64,000 bases of DNA from Pseudomonas costantinii. GTDB lineage: Bacteria; Pseudomonadota; Gammaproteobacteria; Pseudomonadales; Pseudomonadaceae. A model generated the notes under the pieces. The model searched no databases. It had not been told where the DNA came from and saw only the letters and a list, made by a program, of their open reading frames with translations. Of the stretch, positions 42,492 to 51,843 are shown piece after piece. The position numbers and the translations under genes are program-made. Every line of letters begins with the position of its first letter. Position 1 is the first letter of the stretch. Where the stretch lies: contig NZ_MDDR01000025.1 of NCBI RefSeq assembly GCF_001870435.1, forward strand, positions 62,001 through 126,000, in the 5' to 3' direction.

Positions 42492-42938
42492 TGCATGACT
42501 CCAATGCAGGAGAAGAGAGACCACAGAATAATTCTGTGCGCTAATCAAACAGCTGACTCAGATCACTTCATTGGCACATTCCATTGTGAATTAATGACTT
42601 GGGGTGAAATCCTTTAGGCAATAAAATCGCCCGTAGAGGCGCTTTCCAGAGCGGTCTCTGCGTTATGGTTAATTATTTGGTCAGGGGCATGGACGTTTGA
42701 AGTTAGACCGTTTTCCTGAATGTGCAAACTTTTCTAGGACGCGTTGCCAAGTAGTCGACACACGCTGAAGTTCAAGCGGTATTTAAATTCTAAATAAGCC
42801 TAAACTTTACAAATTGACATGTCATTAGGTTATGAACGTGTTGGTTTTATCGCCTTCTCTAATAAACGCTACACTCGCTGAGTTAATTAGTTGAGTGCAC
42901 GGTTGTCAGCTAAAGTCGTTATTTCTTCAGGAGTTTTC
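42492..42938. promoter_or_regulatory. 447-bp divergent intergenic region between the two arcD genes
   Basis: An AT-richer region that must contain the promoters for the arcDABC operon (left) and the second antiporter (right). The stretch AAATTCTAAATAAGCCTAAACTTTACAAATTGACATGTCATTA lies near 42785-42830 (quoted only as composition: AT-rich, with a TTGACATGTCA near 42814). No palindromic Anr/FNR consensus was found. No gene is supported. Confidence 0.5.
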
Positions 42939-44366
42939 ATGTCTCAACCGACCCAGAAACTTCGACTTGGCGCCCTGATTGCCTTGGTGGTGGGCTCAAT
43001 GATCGGTGGCGGGATCTTCTCCCTGCCGCAAAATATGGCCGCGCGCGCCGAGGTGGGTGCGGTGTTGATCGGTTGGGCGATCACCGCCGTCGGCATGCTG
43101 ACCCTGGCCTTTGTGTTCCAGACCCTTGCCAACCGCAAACCTGAACTGGACTCCGGGGTGTATGCCTACGCCAAGGCCGGTTTCGGCGACTACATGGGCT
43201 TTTCATCCGCCTGGGGTTACTGGATCAGTGCATGGATGGGCAACGTGGGTTACTTCGTGTTGCTGTTCAGCACCCTCGGCTATTTTTTTCCGGTATTTGG
43301 CCAGGGCAATACGCCGATTGCCATCGGCTGTGCGTCGGTGCTGCTGTGGGCCGTGCATTTTCTGGTGCTGCGCGGGATCAAGGAGGCGACGTTCATCAAC
43401 CAGATCACCACTGTGGCGAAGGTTGTGCCCTTGCTGATGTTTATCGCGATTGCCGCCGTGGCGTTCAAGGCCGATATCTTTACCCGCGATATCTGGGGCT
43501 TGGGTAATCCCAACATCGGCAGCGTGGTAGACCAGGTACGGCACATGATGCTGGTCACGGTGTTTGTGTTTATCGGCATCGAAGGCGCCAGCGTGTATTC
43601 GGCGCGGGCCGAGAAGCGCTCGGACGTGGGCCGCGCCACGGTGATTGGATTTATTGGTGTGCTGGCGTTGTTGGTACTGGTGAATGTGCTGTCCCTGGGC
43701 GTCATGAGCCAGCCGGACCTCGCGCAATTGCAAAACCCGTCCCTGGCGGGCGTGTTGGAACATATCGTCGGGCCGTGGGGCGCGATGCTGATCAGCATCG
43801 GCCTGGCGGTGTCGCTGCTGGGGGCCCTGCTGTCATGGGCGTTGCTGTGCGCCGAAATCCTTTACGCCACGGCCCACGACAAGACCATGCCGGCTTTCCT
43901 GAAAAAGGAAAATGCCAACCAGGTACCGGTCAACGCCCTGTGGCTGACCAATGTGATGATCCAGGTGTTCCTGGTGATTACGCTGTTTTCCAAAAGCACC
44001 TACACCACTCTGATTTACCTTGCGTCCTCGATGATTCTGGTGCCGTACCTGTGGTCGGCTGCCTACGCGGTGCTGTTGAGCGGGCGCGGCGAAACGTATG
44101 AAGGCGCCCACCGCCGACGCATGAAGGACTTGCTGGTGGGCCTGATTGCCCTCGCTTATGCGGTGTGGCTGCTCTACGCCGGGGGCTTGAAGTACCTGCT
44201 GCTGTCGGCGTTGCTGTATGCACCGGGTGTGATCCTGTTCGCCCAGGCTAAACGTGAACAAGGCCTGCCCTTGTTCACCTCCATGGAAAAAGGCATTTTC
44301 AGTTGCGTGATCGCAGGCGCAGGGCTGGCGGCGTACGGGCTGTATAGCGGGGTGTTGTCGTTGTGA
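42939..44366 (+). CDS. ArcD-like basic amino acid antiporter (paralogue)
   Basis: This 475-aa APC-family transporter is closely similar along its length to ArcD encoded in the opposite direction at 41064-42491; the two share long identical stretches such as VGSMIGGGIFSLPQNMAA and YAKAGFGDYMGFSSAWGYWI. It probably also exchanges arginine, ornithine or a related cation. The ATG at 42939 follows CAGGAG. The open frame begins at 42891 but adds 16 atypical residues. Its stop overlaps the GTG of alkA. Confidence 0.92.
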   Translation: MSQPTQKLRLGALIALVVGSMIGGGIFSLPQNMAARAEVGAVLIGWAITAVGMLTLAFVFQTLANRKPELDSGVYAYAKAGFGDYMGFSSAWGYWISAWMGNVGYFVLLFSTLGYFFPVFGQGNTPIAIGCASVLLWAVHFLVLRGIKEATFINQITTVAKVVPLLMFIAIAAVAFKADIFTRDIWGLGNPNIGSVVDQVRHMMLVTVFVFIGIEGASVYSARAEKRSDVGRATVIGFIGVLALLVLVNVLSLGVMSQPDLAQLQNPSLAGVLEHIVGPWGAMLISIGLAVSLLGALLSWALLCAEILYATAHDKTMPAFLKKENANQVPVNALWLTNVMIQVFLVITLFSKSTYTTLIYLASSMILVPYLWSAAYAVLLSGRGETYEGAHRRRMKDLLVGLIALAYAVWLLYAGGLKYLLLSALLYAPGVILFAQAKREQGLPLFTSMEKGIFSCVIAGAGLAAYGLYSGVLSL

Positions 44367-45226
44367 GACTGGCGTATCAGCCGCCCTATGACTGGGCGGC
44401 GATGTTGGGCTTTTTATCGATGCGGGCTATCGGTGGGTTGGAAACCGTTGAGGCTGGTGTATATCGGCGCAGCATCAGCGTGGGTGGGCAGCATGGCTGG
44501 ATCAGTGTTACGCCGGGGGCGGGGAGTTGGTTGGAGGTCGGTGTTGAGTTTCCTGACGCTGCAGCCTTGCCCGAGATTGAGCGGCGTCTGAGGAGCATGT
44601 TTGATCTGGACGCTCAGCCTCAACGGATCAACGCGCAGTTAGCGACGGACCCGTTGATGGCGCAACTCGTCGCAGCTCGCCCTGGGTTACGCGTGCCGGG
44701 CACCTGGGACGGTCTGGAACTGGCGATTCGTGCGGTGCTTGGCCAGCAAATCACGGTGGTCGCGGCGATCCGCTTGGCGGGCAAATTGGTGGCGCAGTAT
44801 GGCCAGCCGCTGGAAACCCCTTTTGCTGATATCACCCATGTCTTTCCGACGCCCGAAGTCTTGGCGGCGGCGGATTTGGCGACGTTGGGCATGCCTAAAG
44901 CGCGGGGCCGCACCTTGTCCTGTGTCGCCAAGGCGTTGCTGGATGATCCAGATGTGTTTGAACCCAAGGCCAGCCTCAAGGACGGCGTGGCGCGGCTGGT
45001 GGCTTTACCGGGGATTGGCGACTGGACGGCGCAGTACATCGCCATGCGCCAGTTGCGCGAGCCGGATGCGTTTGCGTCGGGGGATATCGGGTTGATCAAT
45101 GCGTTGGCGGCGTTGGAAGGTGGACCGGTTTCGGCGCGTCAGTTGTTGGCGCGGGCCGAGGCTTGGCGGCCGTTGAGGGCTTATGCGGCGCAGCACTTAT
45201 GGACGTCGCTGAGCCGGGGGGATTGA
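44363..45226 (+). CDS. alkA: DNA-3-methyladenine glycosylase II AlkA
   Basis: AlkA is a base-excision repair glycosylase for alkylated purines. The 287-aa product has the N-terminal AlkA domain (LAYQPPYDWAAMLGFL) and the helix-hairpin-helix-GPD core: RAVLGQQITV and LVALPGIGDWTAQYIAMR, with catalytic Asp241 in ASGDIGL. The GTG start overlaps the stop of the upstream antiporter by four bases, an odd functional pairing that suggests translational coupling. Confidence 0.92.
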   Translation: MRLAYQPPYDWAAMLGFLSMRAIGGLETVEAGVYRRSISVGGQHGWISVTPGAGSWLEVGVEFPDAAALPEIERRLRSMFDLDAQPQRINAQLATDPLMAQLVAARPGLRVPGTWDGLELAIRAVLGQQITVVAAIRLAGKLVAQYGQPLETPFADITHVFPTPEVLAAADLATLGMPKARGRTLSCVAKALLDDPDVFEPKASLKDGVARLVALPGIGDWTAQYIAMRQLREPDAFASGDIGLINALAALEGGPVSARQLLARAEAWRPLRAYAAQHLWTSLSRGD

Positions 45227-45245
45227 TTGTGCTTGTTATGGCCTC

Positions 45246-45334
45246 ATCGCAGGCAAGCCAGCTCCCACATTTTGACCGAGTACATCCTTTGGAATGCGGT
45301 CACCTGTGGGCGCTGGCTTGCCTGCGATAGCGGT
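45246..45334. repeat. REPIN-like inverted pair of REP sequences
   Basis: Two REP units face each other: ATCGCAGGCAAGCCAGCTCC (from 45246) and GTGGGCGCTGGCTTGCCTGC (from 45306), ending GCGATAGCGGT. They lie between the convergent alkA and CoA-transferase genes. This is the typical doublet arrangement of fluorescent pseudomonads. Confidence 0.85.
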
Positions 45335-45341
45335 AATCAGG

Positions 45342-46691
45342 TCACCACTGAGGCCGGTGTGATCCCAGCTCCCCAGCCGGTAAATCCCACTGCAATGGCG
45401 TCCCGCTGATAGTGACCGGCGCGAGCAACCGATGGGCCTGGCCCCAGGCCGTCTGCTCCACCACCAAACCTTGATCGCTCGCTTCTTCAGCCCGCAACGC
45501 CGGTTGCTCCGGAACCTGCCCGGCCTTCACCAATAACTTCGCCGTACGCGCCAATGACAATCGCGCCGAACCGCCGCGCCCGGATTTCAATCGCTCGCTC
45601 AAGGCCTGAATCGCACTGGCCGCCATCAAATACCCGGTGGCGTGATCCAGCGCCTGCAACGGCAGCGGCACCGGTTTATCCGACTGTTTCCAGGCCATGC
45701 CCGCGTCGGCAATCCCGCTGCTCATTTGCACCAGACTGTCGAAGCCGCGGCGATTGCGCCATGGGCCGCTCCAGCCGTAGGCGTTGAGGCTCACGTCGAT
45801 CAGGCCAGGGGCAATCGCTCGCAGCTCACTGGCGGTGTAGCCCAAGTGCTCCAAGGCATCGGCGCGGTAACCGTGGAACAGGATGTCGGCCTCTTTGAGT
45901 AAGCTTTCGAAAATCTGTCGGCCCTCGGGGCTTTTCAGGTCGAGGCGAGCGCAGCGTTTACCCAGGGTCATCTCCGGCACCACACCCGGTTCGCTCCAGG
46001 TGGGTGAGTCAATGCGCAATACATCCGCGCCCAATCCCGCGAGAAAGCGACTGGCCACGGGGCCCGCCAATACGCGGGTCAAGTCCAACACCTTGAGGCC
46101 CGCCAGCGGGCGCGCCACCGAGCCGAGCCAAGGTTTGCCGGTGGTGGTTTCGAAAGTCTGGCGCTGTACCAGATCTTCTGCATTCACCGCCAACCCTTGG
46201 GGGTGCGTCTGCCAGGCCTGCCACGCACGCATCTGCGCCGCACACCCGCCTTCATCGACAATCGCCTGCTCCAATTGCGCGGCATTCCACGCAGTGACTT
46301 TGGCGGCCATCTCGGCACGGTCAACCACCTTGCCCAATACGCGCTCGGCGGCAGCGCGATGATGAGGCGCGTTAGTGTGCAAACGAATCCAGCCATCGGC
46401 GCAGGCATAGTCGCCGGCCACCGGGTCCCACAGCGGCGGCATTTGCCAGCCTGCGGGGCGAATCGAGGATGAAAACCAGAAAGAGGCGAGGCGCCGGTCC
46501 ACGGTGACGCCAGGCAAGCGCCCGGTCTGTTGCTGGATCAACTGCGCGACCGCTTGGCCTGCGGCGCCAACGGTGGCGCAGGCCAGCTCGGTGACGGCGA
46601 ACGTCGAGGGCAGGGCACCGGCCGAGGTTTTGGTCAGCGGGATGTGCGGTAGATCGAGTGCGGCTTGGATGGGTGTCAGCAGGTCAGTCAT
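45342..46691 (-). CDS. CaiB/BaiF-like (family III) CoA-transferase family protein
   Basis: This 449-aa protein is related to family III CoA transferases. The recognisable nucleotide/CoA region GLKVLDLTRVLAGPVASRFL and GADVLRIDSP normally stands at the N-terminus, but here begins near residue 195, after a divergent N-terminal portion. Additional family motifs are CARLDLKSPEGRQIF and DVSLNAYGWSGPW. The substrate is unknown. The ATG at 46691 follows GGAGGG by eight bases; a TTG directly before it is less likely. Confidence 0.85.
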   Translation of the reverse strand: MTDLLTPIQAALDLPHIPLTKTSAGALPSTFAVTELACATVGAAGQAVAQLIQQQTGRLPGVTVDRRLASFWFSSSIRPAGWQMPPLWDPVAGDYACADGWIRLHTNAPHHRAAAERVLGKVVDRAEMAAKVTAWNAAQLEQAIVDEGGCAAQMRAWQAWQTHPQGLAVNAEDLVQRQTFETTTGKPWLGSVARPLAGLKVLDLTRVLAGPVASRFLAGLGADVLRIDSPTWSEPGVVPEMTLGKRCARLDLKSPEGRQIFESLLKEADILFHGYRADALEHLGYTASELRAIAPGLIDVSLNAYGWSGPWRNRRGFDSLVQMSSGIADAGMAWKQSDKPVPLPLQALDHATGYLMAASAIQALSERLKSGRGGSARLSLARTAKLLVKAGQVPEQPALRAEEASDQGLVVEQTAWGQAHRLLAPVTISGTPLQWDLPAGELGSHRPQW

Positions 46692-46731
46692 CAAAGGCCC
46701 TCCGTAAGAGAAGGGCCACTATAGAAGATCA

Positions 46732-48075
46732 TCACACGGGTGTGACAATTCCAGGTTCCAACGGCAGGTCGATGCTGGCGATAAAACCACCTTCAGGGTG
46801 GTTGGCCAGAATCAGGCTACCGCCATGGCGTTCGGCGGCGCGACGCGCGATGGCCAGGCCCAGGCCATGGCCTTGGGCAACCTGGCCGGGGGCGCGGTAA
46901 AACGGTTCGCCCAATTGGCTCAAGTGTTCGGCGTCAACGCCGGGGCCATGGTCGCGCACGCTGATCAGAATACGCTCGCCCTGGCGTTGGGCCTGCAATT
47001 CGATCGGCTGGCCTTGCGGGTTGAAGCGCTGCGCGTTGCGTAACAGGTTATCCACGGCCCGTTCGAGCATGGTCGGCCAGCCCTTGAGGTGTAGCTCGGA
47101 TTCGGCCGTCAGTTGCACCACCTGGTCCGGCGCGCCAAGTTGGGCGTCCTTTTGCAGGGTTTTGAGCAGTGGGTTGAGGTCCACTTCTTCGGCACTGGCG
47201 TTGTCGGCATCCACACGGGCCAATACCAGGATTTCGCTGATCAGCGCTTCCAAACGGTCGCATTCGCGGGTCAGGCGTGGCCAGAATTTTTCCCGCTCTT
47301 CGGGGTTGGAACGTTCGGCCAGGGCCAGGGCGATTCGCAGGCGGGCGAGGGGCGAGCGCAGCTCGTGGGACACGTCCCGCAGCAACTGACGCTGGCTACT
47401 GATTAGACTTTGCAGGCGCGCGCCCATGCGGTTGAAGTCGGTGGCCAACACGCCGAACTCATCACGCCGATTGGCCAGCTGCGCCAGGCTATTTTGCTGA
47501 TAAGTGGCCTGGCCCAGATCATGTACCGCGCCACGCAGGCGGCTGAGCGGGCGGGTGATGGACAGCGTCACCAGCAGGCTGAACAGCGTCAACACGACCA
47601 GTGCAATCGCCAGTGCACTCAGCGGCCACGCCAGGCTGCTGCGATGCCAGGCGTCCAGTTCCGGATGGGGGATGCGGTAGATCAGCAGGTAGGTGTCGCC
47701 GGTTTTTTCACTGGTGTACTCGGCGGTCAGGCGCCGCCAGGGCAGGTGGCCGTCCTTGCTGTCATTTTGCCGAGCTTCAAAGGCCGCGGCACGGCGTGGG
47801 AAGGTGCCAGGCACCACCGGCTCGCCGCTTTCGTTCAGCACTTGCACGTCGATGTGGTACTGGCGTTTGCGCTGTTGCAGCAAGTCCTGGGCAGCGTCTT
47901 CACCCTGGGCTTCGTAGAGTTGCGTCCATTCTTGCGCCAGGTTGTTGAGGCCGGGGTGGCGGCTGAGAATCCAGGCGTCCTGATTGAGCATGTGCCCAAG
48001 CAGGATCGACAACCCGGCAACCAGGGCGATGGCCAGCCAGAAGCTGGCCAGGATACGCCAGAACAATGAACGCAC
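46732..48075 (-). CDS. CpxA-like sensor histidine kinase
   Basis: This is a membrane sensor kinase of a likely envelope-stress two-component system. The 447-aa product has two membrane helices (about 7-28 and 147-170) flanking a periplasmic domain, then a HAMP linker (ITRPLSRLRGAVHDL), a HisKA domain with phospho-acceptor His237 (RDVSHELRSPLARLR) and an HATPase domain (NLLRNAQRFN, DHGPGVD, GHGLGLAI). It follows the Spy-like gene by 67 bp. The P. aeruginosa counterpart block (PA3204-PA3206) has the same order. Confidence 0.9.
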   Translation of the reverse strand: MRSLFWRILASFWLAIALVAGLSILLGHMLNQDAWILSRHPGLNNLAQEWTQLYEAQGEDAAQDLLQQRKRQYHIDVQVLNESGEPVVPGTFPRRAAAFEARQNDSKDGHLPWRRLTAEYTSEKTGDTYLLIYRIPHPELDAWHRSSLAWPLSALAIALVVLTLFSLLVTLSITRPLSRLRGAVHDLGQATYQQNSLAQLANRRDEFGVLATDFNRMGARLQSLISSQRQLLRDVSHELRSPLARLRIALALAERSNPEEREKFWPRLTRECDRLEALISEILVLARVDADNASAEEVDLNPLLKTLQKDAQLGAPDQVVQLTAESELHLKGWPTMLERAVDNLLRNAQRFNPQGQPIELQAQRQGERILISVRDHGPGVDAEHLSQLGEPFYRAPGQVAQGHGLGLAIARRAAERHGGSLILANHPEGGFIASIDLPLEPGIVTPV

Positions 48076-48142
48076 AGGAAATCCTCAAACAGGAAAAGCC
48101 CAGTGGTGGGGGCCACTGGGCTGGGGAGGTAAAGCTAGATCA

Positions 48143-48607
48143 TTATTGCGCTTTTTGCGGCTGCTGGGCTTTCCAGGCCTGGAATTCCTTCCACTCGGCG
48201 CGGCGCTCAGCTTGTTTCTTGACGATCTCGTCGAATTTCTTCTGTTGATCAGGTTTCAGCACGGCACGGATGTCTGCCTGGGTTTTTTGCTTGCCTGCGG
48301 CGATTTCATCCTGCATGGCTTTCTGGTCGGCGGCCGGGAGTTTGTCCAGGTACTTTTTGACCAGGTCTTTGCGAGCGTGCCATTGCTCACCCATCAATTT
48401 GCCGATTTGCTGGCGCTGTTCCTTGCTCAGATCCAGCTGGCTGAATGGGCCGCCTTTGCCACGCGGACCGTGTTCACCGCCGTGGCCTGGGCCACCCATC
48501 ATGTGGCCTTCAGGACCGCCCATCGGGCCTTGGCCATCAGGCATTGCGGCCATGGCAACAGTCGGCAGGGCAGCGGCGAACATCAGGGCGATAAGGGTCT
48601 TGCGCAT
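48143..48607 (-). CDS. Spy/CpxP-like periplasmic LTXXQ-type protein
   Basis: This is a 154-aa exported protein with a signal peptide (about 1-20, ending AMA), a Gly/His/Met-rich segment (about 22-52) that could bind metal, and helical Spy/CpxP-like repeats (LDLSKEQRQQIGKLM and RAVLKPDQQKKFDEI). In enterics CpxP/Spy proteins act as chaperones and restrain CpxA. Its position between the regulator and kinase genes supports a feedback role, which is inference. Confidence 0.87.
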   Translation of the reverse strand: MRKTLIALMFAAALPTVAMAAMPDGQGPMGGPEGHMMGGPGHGGEHGPRGKGGPFSQLDLSKEQRQQIGKLMGEQWHARKDLVKKYLDKLPAADQKAMQDEIAAGKQKTQADIRAVLKPDQQKKFDEIVKKQAERRAEWKEFQAWKAQQPQKAQ

Positions 48608-48754
48608 GGTGATTCTCCTGTCTCTATTCCGGTGAGTCCGGATGTGAATAGATTACGGAGATCAAGGTCAGCGGCGGTCAGGTGAGGGTAAAGCTTGGGT
48701 AAAGAGGGGTTTGGGGCGAGCTGACAAAACGTTGAAGGCTGATCAGATCAAATC

Positions 48755-48778
48755 TAGGAGCTGGCTTGCCAGCTCCTA
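48755..48778. repeat. REP palindrome downstream of the response regulator gene
   Basis: TAGGAGCTGG CTTG CCAGCTCCTA is a perfect 10-bp stem, within the regulator-to-Spy intergenic gap. Confidence 0.75.
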
Positions 48779-48782
48779 CAGG

Positions 48783-49460
48783 TTAGAGGCTGTAGTAGTA
48801 GCCTCGGCTGCGCAATGCCACGATCCGTGGTCGGCCATCCGGGTGTGGGCCGATTTTTTTGCGCAGGTTGCTGACGTGCATGTCCAGGCTGCGATCGTAA
48901 AGTGTCAGCTTGCGGCCCAGAGCGATCTGCGCCAGTTCCTGCTTGTCCAGCGGTTCGCCGGGCTGGCGCAGCAAGGCTTCCAGCAGGCGGCTTTCGGACA
49001 CGGTGAGGGTAAATTCCTGCTCATTGATGCTGACCACGCCGCGCACCGGGCTGAAGCACAGGTCGCCCAGCTCCATTTGTGTCGACACTGCGGCTGGGTG
49101 ACTGCGGCGCAGTACGGCACGCAGGCGGGCGGTGAGCTCGCGCGGGTCGCAAGGTTTGGCCAGGTAGTCGTCGGCGCCCAGTTCGAGGCCGAGGATACGG
49201 TCCAGCGGCTCGCCGCGGGCCGACAACATCAGCACCGGCAACTCCGGGTGGTCGCTGCGCAGTTGCTTGAGCAGCTCCAGGCCACTGCCGTCGGGCAGCA
49301 TCACGTCGAGCACCACCGCCGCAGGGGCGGCGTCGGCCAAGGCTTTACGCGCGCTCAAGCCGTCGTGGCAGGCACGCACCTGGAAACCTTCCTGGCTTAG
49401 CCAACTGGTCAGCAGCTCACAGAGCTCCTGGTCATCATCTATTAGTAACAGCTCGCTCAT
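48783..49460 (-). CDS. CpxR-like OmpR-family response regulator
   Basis: This 225-aa regulator has a receiver domain with acidic residues DDD at 8-10, phospho-acceptor Asp52 (VVLDVMLPDG) and Lys near 102 (LAKPCDP). The C-terminal winged-helix DNA-binding domain contains DRSLDMHVSNLRKKIGPHP and the end RGYYYSL. It heads the regulator-Spy-kinase cluster and probably activates its own operon. Confidence 0.9.
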   Translation of the reverse strand: MSELLLIDDDQELCELLTSWLSQEGFQVRACHDGLSARKALADAAPAAVVLDVMLPDGSGLELLKQLRSDHPELPVLMLSARGEPLDRILGLELGADDYLAKPCDPRELTARLRAVLRRSHPAAVSTQMELGDLCFSPVRGVVSINEQEFTLTVSESRLLEALLRQPGEPLDKQELAQIALGRKLTLYDRSLDMHVSNLRKKIGPHPDGRPRIVALRSRGYYYSL

Positions 49461-49467
49461 GACTCAC

Positions 49468-49875
49468 TCAATTTAGCCATTGTCGACGGCGACGGTGCCC
49501 ACCGCTGGCGAAGATCCCGCTCAGCAAGGCGATCAGTGCGACGGCCCCACCGGTGACAAACCATTGCTGTTGCTCGGTCAGCCACCGGGTCAAGGTACCA
49601 CCCTGTGTCTCTTTGAGTTGCTGGGCCAAGCGTTGGTTCTCTTGGCGCAAGCGATTTAGTTGGGTGCTTTCGCGGGCAGCATCTGCGGTTTGCAGTTGCT
49701 TGCTCAGTTCTTCACGCTGCCGCTCGCTTTCTTTCAAGCGTTGCTGCAGCTCGGTGATCTGGCTGCCGGCACTCAAGGACAGGGGCGTGGAACTGCCGGT
49801 GTTCGAGGGTTCTTCAGCGTGGGCCGTAGCCCCGATCGTTAACACTGCCAACAGACACAACTGACGTAAGCGCAT
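49468..49875 (-). CDS. Exported coiled-coil protein with C-terminal membrane helix
   Basis: This 135-aa protein has a signal peptide (about 1-20, ending AHA), a coiled coil (about 38-92, ITELQQRLKESERQREELSK and LRQENQRLAQQLKE), a C-terminal hydrophobic helix (about 107-123) and a basic tail (GGHRRRRQWLN). That topology resembles the SH3-domain proteins of the YgiM/TIGR04211 type but without an SH3 domain. Function unknown. The ATG at 49875 follows AGGAG. It ends seven bases before the response regulator start. Confidence 0.82.
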   Translation of the reverse strand: MRLRQLCLLAVLTIGATAHAEEPSNTGSSTPLSLSAGSQITELQQRLKESERQREELSKQLQTADAARESTQLNRLRQENQRLAQQLKETQGGTLTRWLTEQQQWFVTGGAVALIALLSGIFASGGHRRRRQWLN

Positions 49876-49981
49876 CGGAACTCCTGATTCCACACGAATA
49901 TTCAGAACGTTGTCGGCAGGTTACCGAGAATAATGAGGGATTAGGAGTGCGCCGAACCGAATAGGTTCGACGCAACTTGAG

Positions 49982-50281
49982 TCAAGGCAGGACTTGCTTG
50001 AACGGCTTGATCACAACATCAGCGTAGACGCCTGCCGCCACATACGGATCAGCCTTGGCCCAGGCTTGGGCATCGGCCAGGGAGGCGAACTCTGCGACGA
50101 TCAGGCTACCGGTGAAACCGGCGTCGCCCGGGTCATTGCTGTCGACCGCCGGGTGCGGGCCCGCCAGCACGATGCGGCCTTCGGCTTGCAGCTGTTTCAG
50201 GCGTTCAACGTGGGCCGGGCGAACGCTCAGGCGTTTCTCCAGCGAGTTGGCGACGTCGGTGGCAATGATGGCGTAGAGCAT
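49982..50281 (-). CDS. yciI: YciI family protein
   Basis: This is a 99-aa ferredoxin-like dimeric alpha/beta barrel protein of the YciI family, whose biochemical role is unsettled. The family start MLYAIIATD and the motif [23 protein letters not shown], with the conserved His residues, are present. The ATG at 50281 is preferred over an open-frame start 13 codons upstream. It starts one base after the yciB stop, a conserved pairing. Confidence 0.9.
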   Translation of the reverse strand: MLYAIIATDVANSLEKRLSVRPAHVERLKQLQAEGRIVLAGPHPAVDSNDPGDAGFTGSLIVAEFASLADAQAWAKADPYVAAGVYADVVIKPFKQVLP

Positions 50282-50282
50282 G

Positions 50283-50879
50283 TCAATCCTCGGTTTTCGG
50301 CGTAGTAGGGTCGGTGTCATGCATGTGGCGCGACAGGTAGATGCCTTGAGCGACCAGGAACAGTACGGTCATGCCCAGGCTGCCGAAGACTTTGAAATCG
50401 ACCCAGTAGTTCTGGAAAGTGAAGGCCACAAACAGGTTGGCGGCACCGCAGAACAGGAAAAACACGATCCAGGCGATGTTCAAGCGTGTCCACACCGGTT
50501 CCGGCAGGGTCAGCGCGTGGCCCATGATCCGCTTGATCAGCAGGCGATCACCGATGAAGTGGCTGCCGATAAATGCCAGGGCGAACAGCCAGTTCACTAC
50601 CGGGGCTTTCCACTTAAGGAAGGTTTCGCTGTGGAAGGCCAGGGTCAGGCTGCCGAAGACCAGGCAGGCGATCAGGGTCAGCCATTGGCTTTTTTCCAGT
50701 TTGCGCTGGGAGATGAAGATGGCGCCGTAGACCACGAGGGAGCTGATGATCAACACGGCGGTGGCGCTGTAGATACCCCCAACCGTCAGCTCATGGCCGG
50801 CGACGTCGATGACCCTGGGGTCGAGTTTATAAACGATGAAAAACAGCAACAGCGGGATGAAGTCGATGAATTGTTTCAC
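50283..50879 (-). CDS. yciB: Inner membrane-spanning protein YciB (septation protein A)
   Basis: This is a 198-aa integral membrane protein implicated in cell-envelope synthesis and septation. It begins [21 protein letters not shown] and has about five membrane helices, with the conserved [21 protein letters not shown] and [13 protein letters not shown]. The GTG at 50879 gives this family N-terminus; the open frame runs to 50918 but the extra residues do not fit. Confidence 0.93.
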   Translation of the reverse strand: MKQFIDFIPLLLFFIVYKLDPRVIDVAGHELTVGGIYSATAVLIISSLVVYGAIFISQRKLEKSQWLTLIACLVFGSLTLAFHSETFLKWKAPVVNWLFALAFIGSHFIGDRLLIKRIMGHALTLPEPVWTRLNIAWIVFFLFCGAANLFVAFTFQNYWVDFKVFGSLGMTVLFLVAQGIYLSRHMHDTDPTTPKTED

Positions 50880-50966
50880 AGTAAGAGCCAGAAGCTGGAT
50901 GTGGCGGCATAATAACAAACATCCTTGGTAGCGAAAGCGCCAGCTGACTTGAGGTTACACACTCCC

Positions 50967-51830
50967 GTGAATGTTGATTTGCACTGCCACAGCACGGCCT
51001 CCGACGGCGCCCTGGCGCCCGCGGTACTGGTTGCGCGTGCGTTTGAAAAAGGCGTGCGAGTCCTGGCGTTGACCGACCACGACACCCTCGAAGGCCTCGA
51101 TGAGGCCCGCACAGCGGCCCATGCCCTCGGTATGCAACTGGTCAATGGCGTGGAATTGTCCTGCACCTGGGGCGGCGCGACCATTCATGTGCTGGGTTAC
51201 GGTTTCGACCAAAAAGCTCTGCCACTGGTGGAGGCCATCGCTAAATTGCACGATGGCCGCTGGTTGCGGTCCGAAGAAATAAGCCGAAAACTCAGCCTTA
51301 AAGGTATGCCCAACGCCCTCGACGGCGCCCGCGCCATCCAGCAGGAGTTGGGCGATAGCGGCAATGCACCGGCCCGGCCGCATTTTGCCGATTGGATGGT
51401 GCGTGAAGGTTTTGTCAAGGACCGCGCCGAAGCCTTTCGTAAGTGGCTGGGCGCCGGCAAGTTGGGCGACGTCAAGCAACACTGGCCGACCCTGGAAGAT
51501 ACCGTCGAGACCCTGCGGGCTTCCGGGGCCTGGGTCAGCCTGGCGCATCCCTGGCATTACGATTTCACCCGCAGCAAGCGCCGCAAGCTGATTGCCGACT
51601 ATATTGGAGCGGGCGGGCACGCAATCGAAGTGGTCAACGGGCATCAACCTGCCGAGCAGGTGGGGAGCCTGGCGATTCTTGCCCGCGAATTTGGTCTGCT
51701 GGTCAGTGCCGGCAGTGATTTTCATGGCCCAGGCGGCTGGTCCGAGATTGGCGAGTATCGCCAGGTCCCGGAAGACCTGCCGCTTTTGTGGGGGCGATTC
51801 AAGCATGACCCCATTACTGCCGCCGTCTGA
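50967..51830 (+). CDS. rnm: PHP-domain phosphoesterase / RNase AM (YciV family)
   Basis: This 287-aa PHP-family enzyme corresponds to E. coli YciV, described as a 3',5'-nucleotide bisphosphate phosphatase and 5'-3' exoribonuclease. Metal-binding motifs are DLHCHSTASDG at the start, LTDHDT near 38, GVELSC near 66, SLAHPWHYD and SAGSDFHGPG. The GTG at 50967 places the first motif at the N-terminus; a TTG at 50925 would add 14 residues. It diverges from yciB and is followed by yciO, scpA and scpB. Confidence 0.92.
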   Translation: MNVDLHCHSTASDGALAPAVLVARAFEKGVRVLALTDHDTLEGLDEARTAAHALGMQLVNGVELSCTWGGATIHVLGYGFDQKALPLVEAIAKLHDGRWLRSEEISRKLSLKGMPNALDGARAIQQELGDSGNAPARPHFADWMVREGFVKDRAEAFRKWLGAGKLGDVKQHWPTLEDTVETLRASGAWVSLAHPWHYDFTRSKRRKLIADYIGAGGHAIEVVNGHQPAEQVGSLAILAREFGLLVSAGSDFHGPGGWSEIGEYRQVPEDLPLLWGRFKHDPITAAV

Positions 51831-51843
51831 ACAGGTAGAACAC

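Noticed and set aside
42492..42938. Expected Anr (FNR-like) box before arcD
   Set aside because: No sequence close to TTGAT-N4-ATCAA was found in the region; oxygen control may be by another factor or a weak site.
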